Below are positions 36,876-45,074 of a stretch of 64,000 bases of DNA, piece after piece. Where the stretch lies: NCBI RefSeq assembly GCF_964022235.1, contig NZ_CAXHZL010000013.1:46308-110307 (forward strand), read 5' to 3'. The notes under the pieces were generated by a model. That model was given only the letters and a program-made list of their open reading frames with translations. It was not told the DNA's origin and ran no database searches. The DNA is from Limimaricola sp964022235 (GTDB lineage: Bacteria; Pseudomonadota; Alphaproteobacteria; Rhodobacterales; Rhodobacteraceae). Numbering within the stretch: the first letter of the stretch is position 1; each line of letters starts with the position of its first letter. The translations under genes and the position numbers were made by a program.

Positions 36876-37642
36876 GCGTCGCCGCCTGCGCAGGCCTCGT
36901 CGAGCGCGGCGACCCGGACCGGTTTCGCGCCGCCATGGCCGCGCCCGTGGCCGCGCGCGAAAAGCTGTTTCCGCTCTACGCCTTCAACCTCGAAGTGGCG
37001 CGCGCGCCCTTCGTGACCAAGGAGCCGATGATCGCCGAGATGCGGCTGCAGTGGTGGCGCGACGTGGTCGAGCAGATTGCAGGCGGCGGGCCGGTGCGCG
37101 CCCACGAGGTCGCCACGCCCCTCGCGCAAGTCGCGCGCGAGACGGCTCTGCCCGAACCCGCTCTCGACGCGCTCGTGGCTGCGCGGCGTTGGGACATATA
37201 TTCGGACCCGTTCGAGGATCAGGCCGCCCTTGACGCCCATGTGGATGCCACGGCGGGCGGACTGATGTGGCTCTCGGCCAAGGCGCTCGGGGCCGGGGAC
37301 GACGAGGAGGCCGCGATCCGCAAAGCAGGGTTCGGTCATGGCGTGGCGCTCTGGCTCATGGCAATCCCCGCTTTCGAGGAGCGCAACAAGCGCCCCCTCG
37401 TGGATGGCCGACCCGAAGCCGTTGTGGAGTTTGCCCGGCGCGGACTCGCGGCATTGAAAGGCGCCCGCAAGGCGCGGCCGTCGAAGGCGGCGATCCCGGC
37501 GCTGCGTGCTGCGTGGCAGGCCGAAGGCATTCTCAAGCGCGCTGTGGCCGAGCCGGGGCGCGTCGCGCATGGCGCTTTGGCTCCCAGCCCCGCCGGCAGC
37601 GCCGCCGCGCTCGCGATCAGGGCCGCGACGGGGCGCTGGTAG
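36872..37642 (+). CDS. Squalene/phytoene synthase-like protein (NDUFAF6-like)
   Basis: A 256-residue protein of the squalene/phytoene synthase superfamily by the N-terminal LYAFNLEVARAPFVTKEPMIAEMRLQWWRD pattern. It lacks the Asp-rich DxxxD prenyl-diphosphate motifs in both expected places, so it is probably not a carotenoid or squalene enzyme. The alphaproteobacterial homologues of mitochondrial NDUFAF6, a complex I assembly factor, look like this. It is the third gene of cysS-cimA and overlaps the convergent MFS gene by 26 bases. Confidence 0.75.
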   Translation: MSVAACAGLVERGDPDRFRAAMAAPVAAREKLFPLYAFNLEVARAPFVTKEPMIAEMRLQWWRDVVEQIAGGGPVRAHEVATPLAQVARETALPEPALDALVAARRWDIYSDPFEDQAALDAHVDATAGGLMWLSAKALGAGDDEEAAIRKAGFGHGVALWLMAIPAFEERNKRPLVDGRPEAVVEFARRGLAALKGARKARPSKAAIPALRAAWQAEGILKRAVAEPGRVAHGALAPSPAGSAAALAIRAATGRW

Positions 37643-38858
37643 CCATGCGACGGCGGAGGCGCAGCCAGAGCAGCGCCCCGCCCGCCAGAGCCAGAGCCGG
37701 GAACATCGCCACGTTGACCGAGAACCAGCCCTGTGCGGGCAGACCGCCCGAGCAGTTCATGAGCCCGCCCGACGACAGCGAGGCCAGCGTCACGAAGCCG
37801 AACACCAACGTGTCGTTGAGGCCCTGCACCACACCGCGCTCTTCAGGGCGGTGTTCGGCCGTAAGCATCGCCGTCGCGCCGATGAAGCCGAAGTTCCAGC
37901 CCAGACCGAGGAGCACCAACGTGCTGTAGAAGGCGGGCAGGCTCGTGCCCGACAACCCCGTCAGACCAGCGGCCCCGAGCAGCGCCAGACCCGTGCCCAC
38001 GACCCGCGCGGCGCCAAAACGCGCAATCAGGTGCCCGGTGAAGAACGATGGCACATACATCGCCAGCACATGCGCCGAGACGATGTCGCTCGCGTGATCG
38101 CGCCCGTGTCCCATGCCCACCACCGCCAGCGGGGTCGAGGTCATGACGAGGTTCATCAGCCCATAGGACACCATTGCACAGAGGATCGCCACGAGAATGC
38201 CCGGCTCGCGCAGCAACGCCCGACGCGAGCGGGAAGGGGCGGGCGCGACCTTGGGATCAGCTGATGTGCCGACCGGTAGATCGAGCCCGAAGAACAGGAA
38301 CAGCCCCCCGAGGTTCAATGCCATCACTGCGAGGTAGCTGCCGAGGAACGGCACCGCGAAGGCGTCGAGCACCGCCTTGTTGAGTTGCGGCCCGATAATA
38401 GCGGCCCCGAGGCCGCCTGCCATTACCCAAGAGATCGCCTTGGGCCGGAACCTGTCCGAGGCGGAATCGGCGGCGGCAAAGCGATAGAAGCCCTGCGCCG
38501 ACATGTAGATGCCGGTGATGTAGGAACCCACGAGCAGCACCGGGAACGACCCCAGAATCAAGCCCAGCGCCCCGAGCGCCGCCCCGAGCGCCCCGGCCAC
38601 GCCACCGATCAAAAACCCCGCGCGCCGCCCGCGCCGCTGCATCAGCGGTGAGATCCACGGTGCCGTGGTCATCGAGCCGAAGACGATGAGCGAGATAGGC
38701 AATGTGGCCAGGCAGGCATTGGGCGATAACTCAGACCCCACGAGCCCGCCGATCACGAAAAGGATCGGCATCTGTGCGCCGAGGATCGCCTGCGCGGCAA
38801 CGAGAAAGCCTGTGTTGCGCTTGGCGCGGCGGTCGTCGGGAATGGGTGCGGTTGTCAT
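37617..38858 (-). CDS. MFS transporter
   Basis: A 413-residue major facilitator with 12 hydrophobic helices and the central charged loop (about 200-218). The loop after helix 2 reads SPLMQRRGRRAGF, the MFS motif A region. Substrate unknown; it resembles drug or metabolite exporters. Its 3' end overlaps the phytoene-synthase-like gene by 26 bases tail to tail. Confidence 0.85.
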   Translation of the reverse strand: MTTAPIPDDRRAKRNTGFLVAAQAILGAQMPILFVIGGLVGSELSPNACLATLPISLIVFGSMTTAPWISPLMQRRGRRAGFLIGGVAGALGAALGALGLILGSFPVLLVGSYITGIYMSAQGFYRFAAADSASDRFRPKAISWVMAGGLGAAIIGPQLNKAVLDAFAVPFLGSYLAVMALNLGGLFLFFGLDLPVGTSADPKVAPAPSRSRRALLREPGILVAILCAMVSYGLMNLVMTSTPLAVVGMGHGRDHASDIVSAHVLAMYVPSFFTGHLIARFGAARVVGTGLALLGAAGLTGLSGTSLPAFYSTLVLLGLGWNFGFIGATAMLTAEHRPEERGVVQGLNDTLVFGFVTLASLSSGGLMNCSGGLPAQGWFSVNVAMFPALALAGGALLWLRLRRRMATSAPSRP

Positions 38859-38889
38859 GCTTTACCGGTAGCCGCAGCGCGGTGCGCTG

Positions 38890-40161
38890 TCACGCCCGAT
38901 CGATAAGATGCGCGAATGAGCCGCAAATCCGACCTTCCCGCAGTCCCATTGGCGGCAGGACCGTACCTTCGGCGTCGCAGGCCTCGAACAGCGGCGTACC
39001 CACAGCCGAAAGCGTGGTCGCATAGTGAAACTCATGCGCCGCCCATGCACCGGCAAAGGGGCCTTGGGACGCCGTCACCTTGCGATATCCAAGATGCAAC
39101 TTTCGTTTGGCAAATGAGGTCGAGAGCTTCAGTAGCCCAGCCATTCTATGCGAAACGCCCTTAGCGTCGGTCAGGCTTTCGCCCAGAACCATGTAGCCGC
39201 CACATTCTCCATATATATCAGAATGCTGAGACGCGTTTATGAGGCTTTGCATGAAGACTTGTGCCTGAGCGAGTTTTCCTGTGTGAAGCTCCGGATAGCC
39301 CCCGGGAAGCAGCACCAGATCCGCCTCTGGCACCGCGTCATCAGCCAGCGGCGAGAACACGCGGATTTCTGCCCCCTGAGCGCGCCAGTCAGACAGCAGA
39401 TGCGGATAGGAGAATGCAAATGCCGCGTCGCGCGCCAATGCGATACGCTGCGCGGGGGGAGGCACGCGTGGACCGGCCTGAGGCGGCAAGGGAGAGGCGG
39501 ACCCCGCCAGCGCCATCAGGGCATCAAGGTCGAGATGCCTGTCGATCAGATCGGCGGCGTGGTCGAGAAAGGCATCGAGATCGGGCCGTTCGCCCGCCTG
39601 CACAAGCCCAAGATGCCGCGAGGGATGCGCGAGTCCCGCCTCGCGCGGCAGCGCGCCCAGCACCGGCATGCCGATCCGCTCGAGCGCCCGGCGCAGCATC
39701 CCTTCGTGACGCGGCGAGCCGAGCCGGTTCAACACGACGCCGCCGATCCGGACGGTGGGGTCAAAGCCCGCGAACCCCGCCACGAGCGGAGCGACGGATA
39801 GCGCCATACGCCCAGCATCGACCACCAGCACCACCGGCAGACCCAAGCCCCGCGCCAGATCCGCGCAGGCGCCGCGCCCGTCGGGCGGTGCGCCATCGAA
39901 CAGGCCCATCGCGCCCTCGACGACCAGCGTCTCGGTCCCACCCGCCAGCGCTCTCAATCGCGTCGAACTCATCGCCCATGCATCGAGATTGACGCACTCC
40001 GCGCCGCAGGCCGCCTCGTGGAACCGGGGGTCGATGTAATCCGGCCCTGATTTGGCCCCGCGCACTGCGACGCCGCGCCGCGACAGCGCGCGTAAAAGGC
40101 CGAGCGTGACCGTGGTCTTGCCGGAGCCGGAGGCGGGAGCGGCGATCAGCAGGCCGGGCAT
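38890..40161 (-). CDS. cobB: Cobyrinate / hydrogenobyrinate a,c-diamide synthase
   Basis: A 423-residue enzyme that amidates the a and c side chains of the corrin ring using glutamine and ATP. The N-terminal P-loop domain has APASGSGKTTVTLGLL and the metal site GPDYIDP; the C-terminal glutaminase domain has the catalytic Cys in YGECGGYMVLG and the terminal His in GSFAHL. It follows cobA on the same strand with a one-base TGATG overlap. Confidence 0.95.
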   Translation of the reverse strand: MPGLLIAAPASGSGKTTVTLGLLRALSRRGVAVRGAKSGPDYIDPRFHEAACGAECVNLDAWAMSSTRLRALAGGTETLVVEGAMGLFDGAPPDGRGACADLARGLGLPVVLVVDAGRMALSVAPLVAGFAGFDPTVRIGGVVLNRLGSPRHEGMLRRALERIGMPVLGALPREAGLAHPSRHLGLVQAGERPDLDAFLDHAADLIDRHLDLDALMALAGSASPLPPQAGPRVPPPAQRIALARDAAFAFSYPHLLSDWRAQGAEIRVFSPLADDAVPEADLVLLPGGYPELHTGKLAQAQVFMQSLINASQHSDIYGECGGYMVLGESLTDAKGVSHRMAGLLKLSTSFAKRKLHLGYRKVTASQGPFAGAWAAHEFHYATTLSAVGTPLFEACDAEGTVLPPMGLREGRICGSFAHLIDRA

Positions 40162-41012
40162 CAGCCCTGCTCTGCGGGCCGTCCGCGTCCCAGCGGGTCG
40201 AGATCGCGTGGGGCTTCGCCCGCGATCTGTCCTTGCCAGTCGAGCACTTGCCGCATGAGGGCCGCGCGACCGATGCAGATGATCGCCGGCGGCTCGAGCT
40301 TGGTGTCGGCGATGTCGGCTGCCATGCGGTCGAGGCGGGTTTCTAACACCTTCTGCGTCGGCGTCGTGGCACCCGCGACCACCGCCACAGGCTCGTCGGC
40401 GGATCGGCCCGCGGCAAGCAGGGCCTCAGCGATGGCGCTGGCGTGCTTGATGCCCATGTAGATCACGATGACCTGACTGCCGCGCGAGATCGCGGCCCAG
40501 TCGAGCGACGAAGGCGTGGCACCCGACTGATCGTGGCCGGTCACGAAGGTCACCGACTGATTTACGTCGCGGTGGGTCACCGGGATGCCCGCATAGGCCA
40601 GCCCGCCGATACCGGCGCTGATGCCGGGGATGATCCGCACCCGCACGCCATGCTGCACCAGCGTCTGAGCTTCCTCGCCGCCGCGTCCGAAGACGAAGGG
40701 ATCGCCGCCCTTGAGCCGCAGCACGCGCCGCCCGGCCTGCGCCAGTTCGACCAACCGTAGCGAGATGTCGCGCTGCTTGGCCGAAGGCTTGCCACCACGC
40801 TTGCCGGCATAGATTTTCTCGGCCTCGGGCGCCCAGTCGAGAATGCGTTCGTCGACCAACGCGTCATAGACGATGACATCGGCCTGCCGGAGCGCGTTGA
40901 GCGCGTGCAGCGTCAGCAGGCCCGGATCGCCGGGGCCCGCGCCGCAAAGCCAGACCCAGCCGGGTTCGAGTGCGGGCCAATGATGGGCGGGGAGGGAGAT
41001 CGAGTCGGTCAT
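40161..41012 (-). CDS. cobA: Uroporphyrinogen-III C-methyltransferase
   Basis: A 283-residue SUMT that makes precorrin-2, the branch point to cobalamin and siroheme. It has the signature VWLCGAGPGDPGLLTLHA near the N-terminus, the SAM-site LRLKGGDPFVFGRGGEE, and PGISAGIGGLAYAGIPVTHR. No CysG dehydrogenase domain is fused. It is transcribed with cobB and divergent from cbiD with 84 bases between. Confidence 0.96.
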   Translation of the reverse strand: MTDSISLPAHHWPALEPGWVWLCGAGPGDPGLLTLHALNALRQADVIVYDALVDERILDWAPEAEKIYAGKRGGKPSAKQRDISLRLVELAQAGRRVLRLKGGDPFVFGRGGEEAQTLVQHGVRVRIIPGISAGIGGLAYAGIPVTHRDVNQSVTFVTGHDQSGATPSSLDWAAISRGSQVIVIYMGIKHASAIAEALLAAGRSADEPVAVVAGATTPTQKVLETRLDRMAADIADTKLEPPAIICIGRAALMRQVLDWQGQIAGEAPRDLDPLGRGRPAEQG

Positions 41013-41096
41013 GAGATCGTTATTGCCCCGCGCCCGGCGCGAGGGAACCCCCGGTCGCGCTTTCCTCTCGCGCCGCGCGCTCCTAATGTCCGTTTC

Positions 41097-42146
41097 ATGA
41101 GCACGCCCGCCCCCCTTCGTCGCGGCTGGACCACCGGCGCCTGCGCCGCCGCCGCCACGCGCGCGGCGCTGCTGCGGCTCTGGGGCGGCAACTGGGTCGA
41201 CGAGGTGTCGATCACCCTGCCGCGCGGTGAGACGCCAGTCTTTGCGCTGGAACATCGGGCCGAAGGCGAGGGCTGGGCCGAGGCGGGGATCGTCAAGGAC
41301 GCGGGCGATGACCCCGATGTGACGCATGGCGCGCTGATCGTGGCGCGGGTGCGCGATATGTCGGGCGGCGTGACGTTCCGCGCGGGCGAGGGTGTGGGCA
41401 TGGTGACCAAGCCCGGCCTGCCTATCCCGCCGGGCGAGCCCGCGATCAACCCGGTGCCGCGTGCGATGATGGAGGAGGTGGTGGCGGAAATCGCCGCCGA
41501 TCAGGCGCGCGCACCGGACGTGGAAATCACCATTTCCGTGCCCGGTGGCGCGACGCTGGCGGAAAAGACGTGGAACCCCCGTCTCGGGATCACGGGCGGC
41601 ATCTCGATCCTCGGCACCACCGGCATCGTGCGCCCGTTTTCCTGCGCCGCCTGGATCGCCTCGATCCATCGCGGGGTCGACGTGGCACGCGCGACTGGGC
41701 TGGGCCACGTCGCAGGTTGCACCGGGGCGACGTCGGAGCGGGTTGTCCAAGGGCTCTACGACCTGCCGGATCACGCGATGCTCGACATGGGCGATTTCGC
41801 GGGTGGCCTGTTGAAATATCTTGCGAAACATCCGGTCCCGCGCGTCACCATCGGCGGCGGCATCGGCAAGATCACAAAGCTCGCACAAGGGGCCGTGGAC
41901 CTACACTCTGCGCGGTCCCAAGTGGATTTTTCAGCCTTGGCCGAACTGGCCGGAGTGCCTGAGATCGCCGGGGCCAACACGGCGCTGGAGGCGTCGCGCA
42001 TGGCTCCCGATCTTGGCCAGCTCGTGGCCGAGGCCGCACTGACGCAGCTCGTGGGGCGCTTTGGCACCGTGCAGGACGGCAGCGCCATCGCCTTCGACGT
42101 CGTCGTGATAGACCGCGGCGGTGCGATCCTCGGGCGCGCCTCGTGA
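41097..42146 (+). CDS. cbiD: Cobalt-precorrin-5B C1-methyltransferase CbiD
   Basis: A 349-residue protein with the CbiD N-terminus LRRGWTTGACAAAATRAALL, the central GLGITGG-type segment (PRLGITGGISILGTTGIVRPFS) and GGGIGKITKLAQG. CbiD methylates C1 during ring contraction and is usually part of the anaerobic pathway, where aerobic pathways use CobF. First of four genes joined by 4-base overlaps. Confidence 0.94.
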   Translation: MSTPAPLRRGWTTGACAAAATRAALLRLWGGNWVDEVSITLPRGETPVFALEHRAEGEGWAEAGIVKDAGDDPDVTHGALIVARVRDMSGGVTFRAGEGVGMVTKPGLPIPPGEPAINPVPRAMMEEVVAEIAADQARAPDVEITISVPGGATLAEKTWNPRLGITGGISILGTTGIVRPFSCAAWIASIHRGVDVARATGLGHVAGCTGATSERVVQGLYDLPDHAMLDMGDFAGGLLKYLAKHPVPRVTIGGGIGKITKLAQGAVDLHSARSQVDFSALAELAGVPEIAGANTALEASRMAPDLGQLVAEAALTQLVGRFGTVQDGSAIAFDVVVIDRGGAILGRAS

Positions 42147-42874
42147 CGGTGCTCGTCCTCGCCGGCACCCGCGAAGGGCGCGAGATCGCCGCCGGTCTGG
42201 CGACGCGGAGCGTGTCGGTTCTGGCCTCGCTCGCCGGGCGCACGCGGCAGCCCTTGAAGGCGGGCGTGCCGGTGCGGACGGGCGGGTTCGGGGGGGAGGC
42301 GGGCTTTCGCGAGGTGGTCGCCGATCGGGGGATCACCGCCGTGATCGACGCGACGCATCCCTTCGCCCAAGACATCACCGAGCGCACCGCCCGGATTTGC
42401 CGCGAAGACGGCCTGCCGCATCTCGTCGTCCGTCGTCCGGGCTGGACGCCGGAACCGGGCGACGACTGGACCCGCATCAAGGCCGAGGCCGATCTCGCGG
42501 CGCATGTGCCGCGCGGCCAGACCGTGTTTCTGGCCACCGGGCCACAGCGGCTCGACGCTTTCACCGGTCTTGAGGGCCGCCGCGTGCTGTGTCGCCGGAT
42601 CGATCCGGCACCGGGGCCGTTTCCCCATGAGAACGGGCAATGGGTCGTCTCGCGTCCGCCCTTCAGCATCAATGACGAAACCGCGCTCTTTGCCCTACTC
42701 GGGGTCGACGTGCTGGCCACCAAGGATTCGGGGGGTGAGGACGGGCGCGCCAAGCTCGAGGCTGCGCGGGCGCTGGGGCTGAAGGTCGTGCTGCTCGACC
42801 GGCCGCCGCTGCCCGAGGGGGCCCGGGTGGTCGAAACGGTGGAGGAGGCGCTGCAATGGGCGGAGGGGCTGTGA
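42143..42874 (+). CDS. cobK: Precorrin-6A reductase
   Basis: A 243-residue NADPH-dependent reductase: N-terminal nucleotide loop LVLAGTREGREIA, conserved IDATHPFA, and C-terminal LATKDSGGEDGRAKLEAA. It starts at GTG, overlapping the cbiD stop (GTGA). It reduces the macrocycle after C1 methylation, directly following the cbiD step. Confidence 0.94.
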   Translation: MTVLVLAGTREGREIAAGLATRSVSVLASLAGRTRQPLKAGVPVRTGGFGGEAGFREVVADRGITAVIDATHPFAQDITERTARICREDGLPHLVVRRPGWTPEPGDDWTRIKAEADLAAHVPRGQTVFLATGPQRLDAFTGLEGRRVLCRRIDPAPGPFPHENGQWVVSRPPFSINDETALFALLGVDVLATKDSGGEDGRAKLEAARALGLKVVLLDRPPLPEGARVVETVEEALQWAEGL

Positions 42875-43500
42875 ACGAACGCATCATCATGCATGAGGAC
42901 CACGTGGCCGAGGGGGCGGACTGGCTCGCCGCCAACACCGATCATTTCGGGCGGCTACTGGAGGTCACCGGGCCGCTGCCGCTGCGCCGCACGCCAGACG
43001 GCTTTGGCCAACTCTGCTCGGCCATCGTCAGCCAGCAGGTCTCCACTGCCTCGGCGCGCGCGATCCGGGGGCGGTTGGAGGCAGCCGACCTGATGCGACC
43101 CGAGACGCTGGCATCGGCGGAGGACGAGGCGTTGCGCGCCGCCGGGCTGTCGCGCCAGAAGATGCGCTATTTGCGGGCATTGGCGCAGGCGGGGATCGAC
43201 TTCGACGCGCTGCGCGACGCGCCTACGGAAGAGGTGATCGCCACCCTCACCGCCGTTACCGGCATCGGTGTCTGGACCGCCGAGATCTATGCGATGTTCG
43301 CGCTGGGCCGGGCGGATGTCTTCGCGCCGGGCGACCTCGCGCTGCAAGAGGGCGCGCGGCATCTGCTGGGGCTGGACGAGCGGCCGAAGGAACGTGCCCT
43401 GCGCGAGATCGCCGTGCAATGGGCGCCGTGGCGCGCGGTTGCGGCACGCGGTCTGTGGGAATACTACCACCACGTAAAGGGCAGGGAAGGAATCCTATGA
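42871..43500 (+). CDS. DNA-3-methyladenine glycosylase II (AlkA-like)
   Basis: About 209 residues of the HhH-GPD superfamily. The helix-hairpin-helix segment (TLTAVTGIGVWTAEIYAMFALG) leads to the catalytic Asp in DVFAPGDLALQEG, then the terminal WAPWRAVAARGLWEYY motif. It removes alkylated bases. The GTG at 42871 gives the same GTGA overlap seen elsewhere in this operon and has GGAGGGG just upstream; an ATG at 42856 would overlap cobK by 19 bases. Confidence 0.9.
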   Translation: MNERIIMHEDHVAEGADWLAANTDHFGRLLEVTGPLPLRRTPDGFGQLCSAIVSQQVSTASARAIRGRLEAADLMRPETLASAEDEALRAAGLSRQKMRYLRALAQAGIDFDALRDAPTEEVIATLTAVTGIGVWTAEIYAMFALGRADVFAPGDLALQEGARHLLGLDERPKERALREIAVQWAPWRAVAARGLWEYYHHVKGREGIL

Positions 43501-44165
43501 CGCGCGCATTGCAATCGGGCCGAGTGGAGCCGCTTAGCGGCGAGATGCGCTCGGCGGTGATCTTTCTGCATGGGTATGGTGCCAATGGTGCCGACCTGTT
43601 GGGCCTTGCCGATCCGCTGGCCGAGCATATGCCCGACACGCTGTTTCTGGCCCCCGATGCGCCAGAGGCCTGCATCGGCGCGCCGATGGGGTTTCAGTGG
43701 TTCCCGATCCCCTGGATCGACGGGTCGAGCGAGGAGGAGAGCCGTCAGGGTCTTGCTCGCGCGGCCGAAGATCTGAACGCCTTTCTCGACGGCATCATGG
43801 TCGACGAGGATCTGCTGCCCGAGCAGGTGATGGTCGTGGGTTTCTCGCAAGGCACGATGATGGCGCTGCACGTGTTGCCGCGCCGCGAGGACGCGATCGC
43901 CGGGCTGGTGGCCTTCTCGGGGCGCCTGCTCGAGCCCGAGCTTCTCGCAGACGAGGTGCAGAACCGCCTGCCGATCCTCTTGGTGCATGGCGACATGGAC
44001 GAGGTGGTGCCGCCGCAATCGCTGCCCGAGGCGGCACAGGCGCTGCAAGAGGCCGGATGGACCGACCTCTATGCCCACGTGATGAAGGGCACGGCGCATG
44101 GAATCGCCCCCGACGGGCTCGAAGTGGCGCTGGCCTTCATGCGCGAACGTCTCGGCATCGCCTGA
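43497..44165 (+). CDS. Phospholipase/carboxylesterase family alpha/beta hydrolase
   Basis: A 222-residue serine hydrolase: oxyanion segment FLHGYGANGADLLGLA, nucleophile Ser117 in VVGFSQGTMMA, then Asp in LVHGDMDEVVP and His in KGTAHGIAP. It fits the acyl-protein-thioesterase/carboxylesterase group. It is the last of the cbiD-cobK-glycosylase run, joined by an ATGA overlap. Natural substrate unknown. Confidence 0.88.
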   Translation: MTRALQSGRVEPLSGEMRSAVIFLHGYGANGADLLGLADPLAEHMPDTLFLAPDAPEACIGAPMGFQWFPIPWIDGSSEEESRQGLARAAEDLNAFLDGIMVDEDLLPEQVMVVGFSQGTMMALHVLPRREDAIAGLVAFSGRLLEPELLADEVQNRLPILLVHGDMDEVVPPQSLPEAAQALQEAGWTDLYAHVMKGTAHGIAPDGLEVALAFMRERLGIA

Positions 44166-44250
44166 TCTTTGGGCAGATCGCTCGAATTTCGTCATGTGGC
44201 TGTCATCTGCCTGGACCATGCTGGTCCGGGCGGTGACACGACCTTGGGAC

Positions 44251-44278
44251 TTGCCAGCTTGCCGCCGCCAGATATAGT
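44251..44278 (+). promoter_or_regulatory. Putative promoter of the HNH endonuclease gene
   Basis: TTGCCA and TATAGT are 16 bases apart and lie 72 bases before the HNH gene start. This is a fair sigma70 match in an otherwise GC-rich gap. Confidence 0.45.
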
Positions 44279-44349
44279 CGATGTACGGCAGGAGCGGGGC
44301 TCCCGCTCTGGTCGTCCGAAGGGGCTGCGAGAGCGAGGACGGACTCACG

Positions 44350-44934
44350 ATGCAAGGCGACTTCAGGACCGAGTTCGTACGCGACCCGGTGGGGCTCAGG
44401 CAGCATCCGGCGCTGGTGCTCAACGCGGATTACCGCCCGCTGTCCTACTATCCACTTTCCCTCTGGCCTTGGCAGGAAGCGGTCAAGGCCGTGTTTCTCG
44501 ACCGGGTCGACATCGTCGCCGAATACGATGCGGAGGTGCATTCGCCTTCCACCGTCATCCGAATACCCTCGGTCGTGGTGCTCAGAGATTTTGTCCGTCC
44601 CCAGAAGCGCGTGGCTTTCACGCGCTTCAATTTATTTCTCAGGGACGGTTTTCGCTGCCAATACTGCGGATCGAAGGGGGATCTCACCTTTGATCATGTG
44701 ATCCCGCGCGCCCGCGGCGGCGTCACGAGCTGGGAGAACGTCGTCGCGGCCTGCTCGCCTTGCAACCTGCGCAAGGGGTCCAAGAGCCTGCGGCAGTCGG
44801 GGTTGAACCTGCAACGCGCGCCTCGGCGTCCCGGTGCCGAGGAACTGCGCGATCGCGGGCGGCGCTTTCCGCCGCATCATCTGCACGACAGCTGGGTCGA
44901 TTTTCTGTACTGGGACGCCGAACTCGAGGCCTGA
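44350..44934 (+). CDS. HNH endonuclease family protein
   Basis: A 194-residue protein with a structural zinc site formed by Cys103/Cys106 (FRCQYCGSKG) and Cys135/Cys138 (CSPCN) around the HNH core: Asp115-His116 (TFDHVIPRARGG) and Asn130 (SWENVVAAC). The N-terminal 90 residues (LNADYRPLSYYPLSLWPW) are conserved in a widespread chromosomal HNH family that is not tied to phages or introns. Its substrate is unknown; DNA repair is likely. Confidence 0.9.
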   Translation: MQGDFRTEFVRDPVGLRQHPALVLNADYRPLSYYPLSLWPWQEAVKAVFLDRVDIVAEYDAEVHSPSTVIRIPSVVVLRDFVRPQKRVAFTRFNLFLRDGFRCQYCGSKGDLTFDHVIPRARGGVTSWENVVAACSPCNLRKGSKSLRQSGLNLQRAPRRPGAEELRDRGRRFPPHHLHDSWVDFLYWDAELEA

Positions 44935-45026
44935 TCGCGTTCAGGTTGCGCCCGGTACTCCGGATCGGGTTGCAGCCCACCCCTCGATGCCTAGACTGCG
45001 GCCAAACACACCGCTAAGAGGGCGGC

Positions 45027-45038
45027 GTTAGCGCTAAC
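45027..45038. promoter_or_regulatory. LacI-type operator (CceR-like) upstream of zwf
   Basis: A perfect 12-bp palindrome GTTAGCGCTAAC centred 42 bases before the zwf start. LacI-family operators have this form with a central CG. A TTAGCGCTAA-type core is what I recall for CceR of Rhodobacter sphaeroides, which represses Entner-Doudoroff genes including zwf; the regulator itself is not in this window. Confidence 0.6.
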
Positions 45039-45074
45039 TGCACGGCCCTTGTGGCCGCCCAGACGGAGACACCC

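Noticed and set aside
41013..41096. Possible cobalamin riboswitch between cobA and cbiD
   Set aside because: The gap is only 84 bases, too short, and no B12-box-like sequence is visible.
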